A stretch of DNA of 64,000 bases from Streptomyces violaceoruber (GCF_033406955.1 NZ_CP137734.1:4898001-4962000); one strand, 5' to 3'. Shown: positions 1-25,408, counted from the first letter of the stretch. A program made the numbers and translations. The notes: generated by a model not told the origin, from the letters alone.

Positions 1-16972
<16,972 letters not shown>

Positions 16973-17054
16973 CTGTCTCCTCACAATGCAAAACGAACAA
17001 GATGTGTGCCCGTGCGGCATTTACCGGACGGCATTAAATTGAGGGCGAACTGGG

Positions 17055-17084
17055 ACGCTAGCAAGGCCGCGACGAGCTGGTCAA
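17055..17084 (-). promoter_or_regulatory. candidate cdaPS1 promoter
   Basis: Reading leftward, TTGACC (17084-17079) is followed after 18 bp by TAGCGT (17060-17055). That gives a leader of about 75 nt before the GTG at 16972. It lies in a stretch (16981-17170) visibly richer in A and T than its surroundings. I see no SARP-type heptamer set in this direction, but the hmaS heptamers are less than 80 bp away and could act on both promoters. Confidence 0.4.
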
Positions 17085-17100
17085 TATGCTTATTAGGGAA

Positions 17101-17165
17101 GATAACCGCAGGTAGGAGCCTTGATAACCAGTCGATAGCGAGGTTATACGGGTCATTTGTAGAGT
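17101..17165 (+). promoter_or_regulatory. predicted CdaR (SARP) box and promoter of hmaS-hmO-hpgT
   Basis: Heptamers GATAACC (17123), GATAGCG (17134) and TATACGG (17145) start exactly 11 bp apart. They are followed by 8 bp and TAGAGT (17160-17165) as a -10 box. A further GATAACC at 17101 is in phase, 22 bp upstream of the first. Eleven-bp-spaced heptamers ending 8 bp before the -10 are the established SARP site geometry, and a SARP gene (cdaR) lies in this cluster. The same layout recurs at 25366, 28765 and 34361. Confidence 0.72.
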
Positions 17166-17279
17166 GTGGCAACGTGCATTTCTCATTGCTGCCGGAGAAA
17201 GAGAGGGCCCCCTTCCCTCTCCCCGGCGGGCGCTCCCTCAGTGCTCCCTCCTTTCCCCTTCCTTCATTGGAGAGCCGCC

Positions 17280-18356
17280 ATGCCGCCCAGTGACATCGCG
17301 TACGCCGAGCTGTACGTCGCGGACGACCGGGAGGCCTCCGGCTTCCTCGTCGACAGCCTCGGTTTCGTCCCCCTGGCGGTGGCGGGCCCCGCCACCGGCA
17401 CCCACGACCGCCGGTCCACGGTGCTGCGCAGCGGCGAGGTCACGCTCGTGGTCACCCAGGCGCTGGCGCCGGACACCCCGGTCGCCCGGTACGTGGAGCG
17501 GCACGGCGACTCCATCGCCGACCTCGCCTTCGGCTGCGACGACGTGCGCTCCTGCTTCGACCGCGCGGTCCTCGCCGGTGCCGAGGCGCTTCAGGCCCCG
17601 ACGCCCTCCCACCGGGCGGGCCAGGACGCGTGGTTCGCCACCGTCTCCGGCTTCGGGGACATCCGGCACACCCTGGTCCCGGCGGCGGACGGGGACGGCG
17701 CGGGGCTGCTGCCGCCCGACCGGGACTGGGCGCTGCTCCCGGCCGCCACCGGCCGCACGGGGCCGCGGCCCCTCCTCGACCACGTCGCCGTCTGCCTGGA
17801 GTCCGGCACGCTGCGGAGCACCGCCGAGTTCTACGAAGCGGCCTTCGACATGCCCTACTACTCCTCCGAGTACATCGAGGTGGGCGAGCAGGCGATGGAC
17901 TCCATCGTCGTGCGCAACGCCGGCGGCGGCATCACCTTCACGCTCATCGAGCCGGACGACACCCGGGTGCCGGGCCAGATCGACCAGTTCCTGAGCGCCC
18001 ACGACGGGCCGGGCGTCCAGCACCTGGCCTTCCTGGTGGACGACATCGTCGGCTCGGTCCGCTCGCTCGGCGACCGCGGCGTGGCCTTCCTGCGCACCCC
18101 GGGCGCCTACTACGACCTGCTCACCGAGCGGGTCGGCGCGATGGCCGACGCCATCGAGGACCTGCGCGAGACCAACGTCCTCGCGGACCGCGACGAGTGG
18201 GGCTACCTGCTGCAGATCTTCACCCGCTCGCCCTACCCGCGCGGCACCCTCTTCTACGAGTACATCCAGCGCAACGGCGCCCGCGGCTTCGGCAGTTCCA
18301 ACATCAAGGCCCTGTACGAGGCCGTCGAGCGGGAGCGGGAAGTGGCCGGCCGATGA
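17280..18356 (+). CDS. hmaS: 4-hydroxymandelate synthase
   Basis: Non-haem iron dioxygenase of the 4-hydroxyphenylpyruvate dioxygenase family. It converts 4-hydroxyphenylpyruvate to 4-hydroxymandelate, the committed step to 4-hydroxyphenylglycine (CDA residue 6). Two vicinal-oxygen-chelate halves are visible. The iron ligands can be read as His168, His248 and Glu327, with the C-terminal alpha-helix region following. I start at ATG 17280 because GGAGAG precedes it; a GTG 13 codons upstream (17241) would give 371 residues and is the other plausible start. It is the first gene of hmaS-hmO-hpgT and overlaps hmO by ATGA. The rest of the Hpg pathway lies next to it and at 25996 (prephenate dehydrogenase), which argues for HmaS rather than a catabolic HPPD. 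Confidence 0.95.
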   Translation: MPPSDIAYAELYVADDREASGFLVDSLGFVPLAVAGPATGTHDRRSTVLRSGEVTLVVTQALAPDTPVARYVERHGDSIADLAFGCDDVRSCFDRAVLAGAEALQAPTPSHRAGQDAWFATVSGFGDIRHTLVPAADGDGAGLLPPDRDWALLPAATGRTGPRPLLDHVAVCLESGTLRSTAEFYEAAFDMPYYSSEYIEVGEQAMDSIVVRNAGGGITFTLIEPDDTRVPGQIDQFLSAHDGPGVQHLAFLVDDIVGSVRSLGDRGVAFLRTPGAYYDLLTERVGAMADAIEDLRETNVLADRDEWGYLLQIFTRSPYPRGTLFYEYIQRNGARGFGSSNIKALYEAVEREREVAGR

Positions 18357-19678
18357 CCTCCGCCGTCCGGCACCCGGCGGACCCCGAAGACCCGGCACCG
18401 GCGGACCCCGGCGGGTCCGGGGGCACGGCACCGGCGGACCCCGGCGGGTCCGGGGGCACGGCACCGGTGGACCCCGGCGGGTCCGGGGCCCCGGCGCCAG
18501 TGGCGGCCGGGAGCGCGGCGGGCGGCGCCGGTGCCGGCGCCGGGGTGCGGGAGCCGCTCACGCTCGACGACTTCGCGGGACTCGCACGCGGGCAACTGCC
18601 TGCCGCCACCTGGGACTTCATCGCGGGCGGCGCGGGGCGGGAGCGGACCCTCGCCGCCAACGAGGCCGTCTTCGGGGCCGTAAGGCTGCGGCCCAGGGCA
18701 CTGCCCGGCATCGAGGAGCCGGACACCTCCGTGGAGGTGCTCGGCTCCCGGTGGCCGGCGCCCGTGGGCATCGCGCCGGTGGCCTACCACGGGCTCGCCC
18801 ACCCCGACGGCGAACCGGCGACCGCCGCGGCGGCGGGCGCGCTCGGACTCCCGCTCGTCGTCAGCACCTTCGCCGGCCGGAGCCTCGAAGAGGTGGCCCA
18901 CGCGGCGAGCGCACCGCTGTGGCTCCAGCTGTACTGCTTCCGCGACCACGAGACCACCCTGGGCCTGGCCCGCAGGGCCCGCGACAGCGGCTACCAGGCG
19001 CTGGTGCTCACCGTCGACACCCCGTTCACCGGCCGCCGGCTGCGCGACCTGCGCAACGGCTTCGCGGTCCCCGCCCACATCACCCCGGCCAACCTGACCG
19101 GCACGGCGGCGGCCGGCAGCGCCACCCCCGGCGCGCACAGCAGGCTGGCCTTCGACCGCCGCCTGGACTGGTCCTTCGTGGCCCGCCTGGGCGCGGCGAG
19201 CGGCCTGCCGGTGCTGGCCAAGGGCGTGCTGACCGCGCCGGACGCCGAGGCCGCGGTCGCCGCGGGCGTCGCGGGCATCGTCGTCTCCAACCACGGGGGC
19301 CGCCAACTCGACGGCGCACCGGCCACCCTGGAGGCGCTGCCCGAGGTGGTGTCCGCCGTGCGCGGACGCTGCCCGGTCCTCCTCGACGGCGGCGTCCGCA
19401 CCGGCGCCGACGTCCTCGCCGCCCTGGCCCTCGGTGCCCGTGCCGTCCTGGTCGGGCGCCCCGCGCTGTACGCGCTGGCGGTCGGCGGCGCCGCGGGCGT
19501 GCGCCGGATGCTCACCCTGCTGACCGAGGACTTCGCCGACACGATGGTGCTCACCGGCCACGCCGCCACCGGCACGATCGGCCCGGACACCCTGGCCCCG
19601 CCGCACCACGCCCCGCCGCACCACGGGCCGCCCACCGCGCCCCGCCCGGCGCCGCACCGAGACAGGAGCCACGGATGA
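18353..19678 (+). CDS. hmO: 4-hydroxymandelate oxidase (FMN-dependent alpha-hydroxyacid oxidase)
   Basis: Oxidises 4-hydroxymandelate to 4-hydroxybenzoylformate, the second step of 4-hydroxyphenylglycine synthesis. The protein (441 residues) is a glycolate-oxidase-type TIM barrel: it has the early WDFIAGGA segment, the active-site stretch SNHGGRQLDG with catalytic His and substrate-binding Arg, and the flavin-phosphate segment LLDGGVRTGAD. The start ATG overlaps the hmaS stop (ATGA), so translation is coupled. The first ~60 residues are unusual for the family: a Pro/Gly/Ala-rich extension containing an 11-residue unit (AP-x-DPGGSGGT) three times, encoded by a 33-bp tandem repeat. The C-terminus also ends in a His/Pro-rich tail. 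Neither tail is expected to be catalytic. Confidence 0.93.
   Translation: MTSAVRHPADPEDPAPADPGGSGGTAPADPGGSGGTAPVDPGGSGAPAPVAAGSAAGGAGAGAGVREPLTLDDFAGLARGQLPAATWDFIAGGAGRERTLAANEAVFGAVRLRPRALPGIEEPDTSVEVLGSRWPAPVGIAPVAYHGLAHPDGEPATAAAAGALGLPLVVSTFAGRSLEEVAHAASAPLWLQLYCFRDHETTLGLARRARDSGYQALVLTVDTPFTGRRLRDLRNGFAVPAHITPANLTGTAAAGSATPGAHSRLAFDRRLDWSFVARLGAASGLPVLAKGVLTAPDAEAAVAAGVAGIVVSNHGGRQLDGAPATLEALPEVVSAVRGRCPVLLDGGVRTGADVLAALALGARAVLVGRPALYALAVGGAAGVRRMLTLLTEDFADTMVLTGHAATGTIGPDTLAPPHHAPPHHGPPTAPRPAPHRDRSHG
18394..18492 (+). repeat. 33-bp tandem repeat (3 copies) in the 5' end of hmO
   Basis: The copies begin at 18394, 18427 and 18460 and are almost identical. The unit is a multiple of three, so the frame is kept, and it encodes an 11-residue Pro/Gly/Ser-rich repeat. 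Such in-frame minisatellites can change copy number without breaking the gene. Confidence 0.9.
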
Positions 19679-21009
19679 CCACCACCACCCCAGCGCGCAC
19701 GGACCGGGACGGCGTCCTGGCGCGGACCGCCCTGCACCCCAGCCTGTCCGCCCCGCTGCTCGACACGATGAACTTCCTCAACGAGGTGACCCTCCGCTAC
19801 CCGCAGGCGATCTCCTTCGCCCCGGGACGCCCCTACGAGGGAGACTTCGACGTCGCACGCGTCCCCGGGTACATCGAGACCTACCTCGACCACCTGCGCG
19901 GGCGCGGCCACTCCGAGGAACGCGTCCGCACCGCGCTCTACCAGTACGGCGAAACCGCCGGGCAGATCAGGGACATCGTCGCCCGCATGCTCGAGGTGGA
20001 CGAGGACCTGACGGTCGACCCCGCCTCCGTGGTGGTGACGGTCGGCTGCCAGGAGGCCGTCCTGCTCACCCTGCGCGCCCTGTTCACCGGTCCGGAGGAC
20101 GTGCTCCTCGTCGACAGTCCCGCCTACGTCGGCATCACCGGCGCGGCCGGCCTGCTGGACATCCCCGTCGTGCCGGTGCCCGGCACCCCCGACGGGCCGA
20201 GCCCGGAAGGGCTGGAGCGCACCGTCCGGGAGATCGAGGCGAGCGGCCGGCGCGCCAGGTGCCTGTACGTGGTGCCCGACTGCTCCAACCCGACCGGCGT
20301 CAGCATGCGCCGCGAGGCCCGCACCGCCCTGCTCGACGCCGCCGCGCGGCTGGACCTGCTCCTCCTGGAGGACAATCCCTACGGGGTGTTCAGCCGGGTG
20401 CGCCGCCCCACCCTCAAGTCCCTCGACACCGAACGGCGCGTCGTCTACCTCGGTTCCTTCGCGAAGACGGCCTTCCCGGGCGCCCGCGTCGGCTTCGTCG
20501 TCGCCGACCAGCTCGTGGCCGGCGCGGACGGGCGGCCGCCCGGTCTGCTCGCCCACGAACTGGCCAAGGTCAAGAGCATGGTCACCGTCAACACCCCCAC
20601 CCTGAGCCAGGCCGCGGTCGCCGGACTGCTGCTGCAGAACGGCGGGGGACTGCGGGCGGCGAACGAGGCATCGGCCCGCCACTACCAGTCCACGATGCGG
20701 TGCCTGCGCGACACCCTCGCCGCCGAACTGCCGCCCGGCGCACCGGAATCGGACGGCGTGCGGTGGAACGACCCGGACGGCGGGTTCTTCCTGACCCTCG
20801 ACGTGCCCTTCGAGGCGGACGAGGCCGCGCTGGACGTCTCCGCGGAGAAGTACGGCGTCATCTGGACCCCGATGCGCCACTTCCACCTGGACGACGCGGG
20901 CGACCGGCAGATCCGCCTCTCGTGCAGCTACCTCACCACCGACCGCGCCGCCGAGGGGGCGACGCGGCTGGCCCGCTTCGTCAAGGACCGCGCGACGTCT
21001 AACGGTTGA
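19675..21009 (+). CDS. hpgT: 4-hydroxyphenylglycine aminotransferase
   Basis: PLP-dependent class I/II (MocR/KAT-like) aminotransferase of 444 residues. It transfers an amino group, typically from tyrosine, to 4-hydroxybenzoylformate to give L-4-hydroxyphenylglycine, regenerating 4-hydroxyphenylpyruvate in the process. SNPTG (residues 204-208) and the Schiff-base lysine context SFAKTAFPG (Lys264) are clear. It overlaps hmO by ATGA and is the third gene of the hmaS operon. Its 3' end overlaps the convergent absA2 gene by 11 bp. The assignment rests on the fold plus its place directly after hmaS and hmO. Confidence 0.93.
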   Translation: MTTTTPARTDRDGVLARTALHPSLSAPLLDTMNFLNEVTLRYPQAISFAPGRPYEGDFDVARVPGYIETYLDHLRGRGHSEERVRTALYQYGETAGQIRDIVARMLEVDEDLTVDPASVVVTVGCQEAVLLTLRALFTGPEDVLLVDSPAYVGITGAAGLLDIPVVPVPGTPDGPSPEGLERTVREIEASGRRARCLYVVPDCSNPTGVSMRREARTALLDAAARLDLLLLEDNPYGVFSRVRRPTLKSLDTERRVVYLGSFAKTAFPGARVGFVVADQLVAGADGRPPGLLAHELAKVKSMVTVNTPTLSQAAVAGLLLQNGGGLRAANEASARHYQSTMRCLRDTLAAELPPGAPESDGVRWNDPDGGFFLTLDVPFEADEAALDVSAEKYGVIWTPMRHFHLDDAGDRQIRLSCSYLTTDRAAEGATRLARFVKDRATSNG

Positions 21010-21667
21010 GGTCGCTGTCCTTCACCAGTCCCGCCTCGTACGCGATGATCGCCGCCTGCACCCGGTTGCGGACCTCCAACTGGGTGAAGATGGCGCTGAC
21101 ATACGTCTTGATCGTGCCCTCGACCAGGTGCAGCCGCTGCGCGATCTCCGCGTTCGACAGACCGGCCCCCAGCATGCCGAGGACCTCCTGCTCCCGCTTG
21201 GTCAGCAGTGTCGTGCGCTCCCCCGACACCTCCGAGCGCGGTGAGGGGGCCCGGCGCAGCTCGGTCATCAGCCGCCGCGCCACCAGCGGGGAGAGGCAGG
21301 AGCCGCCGGACGCCACGGCCCGTACGCCGGAGATCAGGTCCCGCGGATCGGACGCCTTGAGCAGGAACCCGGCCACGCCCTGGTCCAGGGCCCGTTCGAT
21401 GTACCGGTCCTCCCCGAAGGTGGTGAGGACGACGACCGCGGTGTCCGGGTTGGTGGTCCGCATCTCACCCGCGGCCGTCAGGCCGTCCATCTCCGGCATC
21501 CGGATGTCGAGCAGGGCCACGTCGGGCCGGTGCTTGCGGGCCAGTTCCACCGCCTCCCGCCCGTCGGACGCCTCGGCGACCACCTCGATGCCCGGTTCGG
21601 TCGTCAGGATGGAGCGAACCCCGGCCCTGATGATGGTCTCGTCGTCGGCGAGCAGTACGCGAATCAT
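20999..21667 (-). CDS. absA2: response regulator AbsA2
   Basis: NarL/LuxR-type response regulator of 222 residues. The N-terminal receiver has acidic residues Asp8/Asp9 and the phosphorylation site Asp54 (LLDIRMP); a LuxR helix-turn-helix lies at about 155-210. In S. coelicolor the phosphorylated form represses antibiotic production by acting at pathway regulator promoters, including that of cdaR (established knowledge). The gene lies 18 bp downstream of absA1 and is presumably cotranscribed with it. Its last 11 bp overlap the end of hpgT on the other strand, so the two transcripts are antisense to each other at their ends. Confidence 0.96.
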   Translation of the reverse strand: MIRVLLADDETIIRAGVRSILTTEPGIEVVAEASDGREAVELARKHRPDVALLDIRMPEMDGLTAAGEMRTTNPDTAVVVLTTFGEDRYIERALDQGVAGFLLKASDPRDLISGVRAVASGGSCLSPLVARRLMTELRRAPSPRSEVSGERTTLLTKREQEVLGMLGAGLSNAEIAQRLHLVEGTIKTYVSAIFTQLEVRNRVQAAIIAYEAGLVKDSDLNR

Positions 21668-21685
21668 CCGATCCTTCCCTGGTGG

Positions 21686-23401
21686 TCAGAGCGTGTCCTT
21701 GGCCATGAGGACATCATCCTTGAAGCACAGCCGGTACATGGCGCCGCCGAAGTCGAGCAGACCGCTGCTCGCCCGGTAGTACTCGCAGGTCGTGCCGGCC
21801 GGGACGGACGGCTCGGAGGTGACCGGCGGCGGCTTCTTGATCCGGCGCTCCGGCAGCGCGGGCGCCAGATCGGCGCGGGTCTCGCCCACCCGGATCCGGG
21901 CGTAGTCCTCGGGGGCGAGGGACGTGGTCGCCGAGGTGAAGACGTAGAGCCCGCCGAGGAAGGCCACGATGGCGGCGCCGAGCACCGCCGGTATCAGCGC
22001 GGCCCGCCGGGCGTCCCGCCTGATCCGGGCCCGGGTGCGCAGCAGCGCGGCCCGGGAGGCGCTGCGCCACGGCCCGGAGGGGGCGGGCAGGTCCGCCGCG
22101 GCGGCCGCGGCCCGCCCCTCGTTGCCGGCCGTCGCGGCCCCGGGCGCCGTGCCGTCGCCCGAGCCACCGGCCGAGCCGTCCCCGTCGGCCGGCCCCGGCG
22201 GCTCGGTGGACCGCGACGGCGAGGAGGCGCCGCGCGGCAGTCGCGCGTACACCTCGAAACCGCCCGCCCGCGGGCCCGTGCGCAGCGTGCCGCCCGCGAG
22301 CCGGACCCGCTCGTCGAGGCCGATCAGCCCCGACCCGCTCCCGGCCGCCGGAACACTCCCGCCCCGCTCCGGCCGCTCGTTGACGACCGACACCACCGTC
22401 TCGTCCGCGGTGTGCGTCACCCGTACGTCGATGGGCGCGCCCGGCGCGTGCTTGGCCGCGTTCGTCAGCGCCTCCTGCACCACCCGGTAGGCCGCGAGGT
22501 CGGACAGCAGCGGCGTGCCGGGGCGGTCCCGGGCCCCGTCCTCCTGGAACCGGACCGGCGTACCGGAGCGCTGGAAACGGCGCACGAGCTGGGCGACGGA
22601 CTCGTCGGCGGGGGTCAGCGACGGATTGGGGTCCTCCCGCAGCAGCCCGATCACCTCGTGCAGCCGCTCGGTGGCCATCGTGCACCGCTCCCGCAACTGG
22701 CCCACCGACTCCCGGTGCGGGTCCGACAGCCCGGGCGCCAGCTCCAGGCCGCCGGCGAGCAGGGCCATCACGCTCAGTTCGTGGCCCAGGGAGTCGTGGA
22801 TGTCCTGCGCGATCCTGGCCCGCTCCTTCATCCTGGCCTGGTCGGCGATGTAGCGCTGGCGCCACTCCAGTTGCTCGGCGTGCTCCCAGCCGGCGTGGGT
22901 CAGCGCGGTGCGCTGGCTCCACCAGTTGCCCGCCCACCAGGGCAGCACACAGGCGACGAACTCGGTCATCAGCAGGCTCAGCCAGTCCTTGCCCTGGCCG
23001 ACGGTGGCCACCAGCAGGAGCCCGGCCGCGGCGACACAGAGGAACACCAGGTGCGCGGGCCACAGCCGGGTCAGTCTGCGGCCCGCGAGGCAGCTCAGCA
23101 CCACCGTCGCCATCGACGGCCACAGGTTCGCCCCGAACCACGGATAGAACAGCGTGAGCAGCGCCGCGAGCAGCAGGGACAGCAGCGGCGCGGTGCGCTG
23201 CACCACGACCGCGGCCGCGATGAGCAGACACGCGGTCAGCCAGGCGACCGGCGCGGTCTCGAGCGTCCCGGTGGCGAACGCGGAGGGCACGAGCAGTACG
23301 AGCAGCAGCACCAGATCGGCGCGCCGGGTGAACGGGCGCTCGGAGCCGAGGACCCGTACAAGCGATTCGATTCGTCGGCGCACGGCCTGCCATCGGTGCA
23401 T
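21686..23401 (-). CDS. absA1: sensor histidine kinase AbsA1
   Basis: NarX/DesK-type membrane sensor kinase (571 residues). The N-terminus has about five hydrophobic segments (residues ~30-160), then the dimerisation/phosphoacceptor motif RIAQDIHDSLGHEL with His202. A HATPase domain follows (VVQEALTNAAKHAPG, then SGLIGLDERV). Unusually, a further transmembrane segment (about residues 480-505) and an extra C-terminal tail follow the catalytic core. In S. coelicolor the kinase and phosphatase activities of AbsA1 set the level of AbsA2-P and so of CDA, actinorhodin and undecylprodigiosin. The start ATG has only a weak ribosome site. Confidence 0.96.
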   Translation of the reverse strand: MHRWQAVRRRIESLVRVLGSERPFTRRADLVLLLVLLVPSAFATGTLETAPVAWLTACLLIAAAVVVQRTAPLLSLLLAALLTLFYPWFGANLWPSMATVVLSCLAGRRLTRLWPAHLVFLCVAAAGLLLVATVGQGKDWLSLLMTEFVACVLPWWAGNWWSQRTALTHAGWEHAEQLEWRQRYIADQARMKERARIAQDIHDSLGHELSVMALLAGGLELAPGLSDPHRESVGQLRERCTMATERLHEVIGLLREDPNPSLTPADESVAQLVRRFQRSGTPVRFQEDGARDRPGTPLLSDLAAYRVVQEALTNAAKHAPGAPIDVRVTHTADETVVSVVNERPERGGSVPAAGSGSGLIGLDERVRLAGGTLRTGPRAGGFEVYARLPRGASSPSRSTEPPGPADGDGSAGGSGDGTAPGAATAGNEGRAAAAAADLPAPSGPWRSASRAALLRTRARIRRDARRAALIPAVLGAAIVAFLGGLYVFTSATTSLAPEDYARIRVGETRADLAPALPERRIKKPPPVTSEPSVPAGTTCEYYRASSGLLDFGGAMYRLCFKDDVLMAKDTL

Positions 23402-23475
23402 TCCAGCACGCTACAAGAGCGGCCCCGGCCGCCGGATCTGCCGAAAGTCGACTGCGGTCGTTGCCGATCGCCAGA

Positions 23476-23504
23476 TGTTTCGTGCCCTTGCCTCTCCCTA
23501 GCGT
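23476..23504 (+). promoter_or_regulatory. candidate promoter of the ABC transporter operon
   Basis: TAGCGT at 23499-23504, with TGTTTC 17 bp upstream, is placed about 30 bp before the ABC ATPase ribosome site (GGAAGGAG, near 23521). The same -10 hexamer occurs in the candidate cdaPS1 and 27578 promoters. No SARP heptamers precede it. Confidence 0.35.
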
Positions 23505-23537
23505 TGAGGACGTGACTTTGGAAGGAGCCACCAGGCG

Positions 23538-24491
23538 ATGATCACTTTGGACCGACTGACCAAGCGGTACGGCGACAAGACGGCCGTCTCGGACCTCTCG
23601 TTCGAGATCAATCCGGGAAAGGTCACCGGATTCCTCGGCCCGAACGGCGCGGGAAAGTCGACGACGATGCGCATGATCGTCGGTCTGGACGCGCCCACCT
23701 CGGGGCGGGCCCTGGTGGGCGGCAAGCGTTACGAGGAGCTGCGGCACCCGTTGCGCGAGGTCGGTGCGCTGCTCGACGCCCGCGCGGGCCACCCCGGCCG
23801 TTCGGCCCGGCACCACCTGCTCGGGCTGGCCCGCAGCAACGGGATCCCGGCGTCCCGGGTCGGCGAGGTCCTTCAGACCGTGGGCCTGTCCGAGGTGGCG
23901 AACAAGCGCATCGGCTCCTTCTCCCTCGGCATGGGCCAGCGGCTCGGGATCGCCGCCGCCCTGCTGGGCGACCCCAAGGTGCTGCTCTTCGACGAGCCGG
24001 TCAACGGACTGGACCCGGACGGTGTCCGCTGGGTCCGCGAGCTGATGCGTTCCCTCGCGGCGGAGGGCAGGACGATCTTCGTGTCCAGTCACCTGATGAG
24101 CGAGATGCAGGAGACCGCCGACCACCTCCTGGTCATCGGGCGCGGAAAGATCATCGCCGATGCGCCGATCGAGGAGGTCATCGCGGGCAGCTCGCTGACC
24201 GCCGTACGGGTGCGGACCCCGCAGCCCGACGTGCTCAGGCGGGAGCTGCTGGAGTTCGGACTGCGCGTCGAGCCGAACGCGGACTCCGCGCCCGACGAAC
24301 TCCTCGTCGTCGGCGGAACCCTGGAGGAGATCGGCGACCTCGCCTTCCACCACCGCGTTCCGATCCACGAACTCAGCATGCGCAAGGCCAGCCTGGAACA
24401 GGCGTACATGGAACTCACCGCCGCGAGCGTGGAGTACGGCTCTCCCGCGCTCTCCCAGGTCACCGAAGTCCCGGACCACCAGAAGGCGTAA
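23538..24491 (+). CDS. ABC transporter ATP-binding protein (drug-export type)
   Basis: ATPase of 317 residues of the DrrA/BcrA-like family. Walker A GPNGAGKST lies at residues 34-42, the signature is SLGMGQ (129-134) in place of the common LSGGQ, and Walker B VLLFDEP at 148-154; a switch His occurs in SSHLMSE. The C-terminal ~90 residues form the accessory region usual in this family. It pairs with the permease that begins 6 bp downstream. Lying inside the CDA cluster next to absA, it is a plausible CDA exporter or self-resistance pump; that role is inferred from position, not from sequence. Confidence 0.93.
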   Translation: MITLDRLTKRYGDKTAVSDLSFEINPGKVTGFLGPNGAGKSTTMRMIVGLDAPTSGRALVGGKRYEELRHPLREVGALLDARAGHPGRSARHHLLGLARSNGIPASRVGEVLQTVGLSEVANKRIGSFSLGMGQRLGIAAALLGDPKVLLFDEPVNGLDPDGVRWVRELMRSLAAEGRTIFVSSHLMSEMQETADHLLVIGRGKIIADAPIEEVIAGSSLTAVRVRTPQPDVLRRELLEFGLRVEPNADSAPDELLVVGGTLEEIGDLAFHHRVPIHELSMRKASLEQAYMELTAASVEYGSPALSQVTEVPDHQKA

Positions 24492-24497
24492 CTGGAT

Positions 24498-25292
24498 ATG
24501 ACTACTACAACCGTCCCCAAGCTCGTGGGTCCCGTGAAGGGCGGCGGCTTCAAGGGCGCCGTCGCCTTCGAGTGGACCAAGTTCTGGAGCGTGCGGGCCA
24601 CCTGGTGGAACCTGGCCGTCGGCCTGCTGCTCACCGTGGCCTTCGCCGCCATGGTCGGCGCCTCCGCCGACGCCAGCGCGAAGAAGGGCGTCGACGTCAC
24701 GATGCCCGCCCCGCACCACGCCTCGCAGGCCTTCCTCATCTCCCAGCTGACCATCGTGGTCCTCGCCACCCTCGCCCTCACCAGCGAGTACTCCAGCGGC
24801 TCGATCCGCACCACGTTGCAGAGCGTGCCCGCGCGCGGCCGGATGCTGCGCTCCAAGACCCTGGTCGTCGCCGCCGTCGTGGTCGCGTCGGGCTTCGTCT
24901 TCAGCCTGCTGGGCACCCTGGTGGCCGCGCCCCTGATGGGCGACTACGGCGACTACAGCAGCGGCCAGCTGTTCGGCACCGCGCTCGGCGCCGGGGTCTA
25001 CCTCGCCCTCCTCGCCGTCATGGCCATCGGGCTCGGCACCGTCCTGCGCAGCGCCGCGGGCACCATCACCACCCTCATCATGGTCCTGCTCGCGCTGCCC
25101 CAGCTGATGGGCGTCGTCGGCGCCAAGTGGCTGGAGACCGCCTCGGACTACATGCCGAGCGTCGCCGGTACCGTCCTGCTGACCCAGGACAGCGACCCCT
25201 ACGGCGCCGGCACCGCACTGCTGGTCCTCCTGCTGTGGGCCCTGGCCGCCTACGCCGCCGGCACCGCGGTGCTGCGTCGCCGCGACGCCTGA
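24498..25292 (+). CDS. ABC-2 type transporter permease
   Basis: Hydrophobic protein of 264 residues with about six membrane segments (near 40-60, 95-115, 130-155, 175-200, 205-230 and 240-260), matching ABC-2 permeases such as DrrB/BcrB. It starts 6 bp after the stop of the ATPase gene, so the two form one transporter. A strong terminator hairpin follows at 25327. It probably exports CDA or protects the producer, by context. Confidence 0.9.
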   Translation: MTTTTVPKLVGPVKGGGFKGAVAFEWTKFWSVRATWWNLAVGLLLTVAFAAMVGASADASAKKGVDVTMPAPHHASQAFLISQLTIVVLATLALTSEYSSGSIRTTLQSVPARGRMLRSKTLVVAAVVVASGFVFSLLGTLVAAPLMGDYGDYSSGQLFGTALGAGVYLALLAVMAIGLGTVLRSAAGTITTLIMVLLALPQLMGVVGAKWLETASDYMPSVAGTVLLTQDSDPYGAGTALLVLLLWALAAYAAGTAVLRRRDA

Positions 25293-25326
25293 CCCGCCAC
25301 TCGTCCGGGCTCCCCAGGGGGAGCCG

Positions 25327-25359
25327 GGGGCCGTGCTCCGGCTGCCGGAGCACGGCCCC
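25327..25359 (+). terminator. intrinsic terminator after ABC permease
   Basis: Perfect 15-bp stem (25327-25341 with 25345-25359) around a 3-nt loop, just 35 bp after the permease stop. It isolates the transporter operon from the predicted SARP promoter that begins at 25366. Confidence 0.8.
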
Positions 25360-25365
25360 TTCGTC

Positions 25366-25408
25366 GATACCGGTGCGATAAGGGGCCCATAGCGGGCCCA
25401 GCCAAGGT
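25366..25408 (+). promoter_or_regulatory. predicted CdaR (SARP) box and promoter of the phospholipase A2-like gene
   Basis: GATACCG (25366), GATAAGG (25377) and CATAGCG (25388) start 11 bp apart, followed by 8 bp and CAAGGT (25403-25408). That -10 box differs from TAnnnT at the first base. The layout is the same as at hmaS, mbtH and glmT. It sits between the terminator at 25359 and the GTG at 25448. Confidence 0.62.

Noticed and set aside
17121..17149. TTGATA-17 bp-TTATAC as a conventional hmaS promoter
   Set aside because: It fits by spacing, but the same bases form the period-11 heptamers shared with three other promoters, and TAGAGT at 17160 sits exactly where a SARP-dependent -10 should be. 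It remains a fallback.
16981..17172. A 63-codon minus-strand ORF in the cdaPS1/hmaS gap
   Set aside because: It lies across the predicted promoter elements, has A/T-rich codons and no ribosome site.
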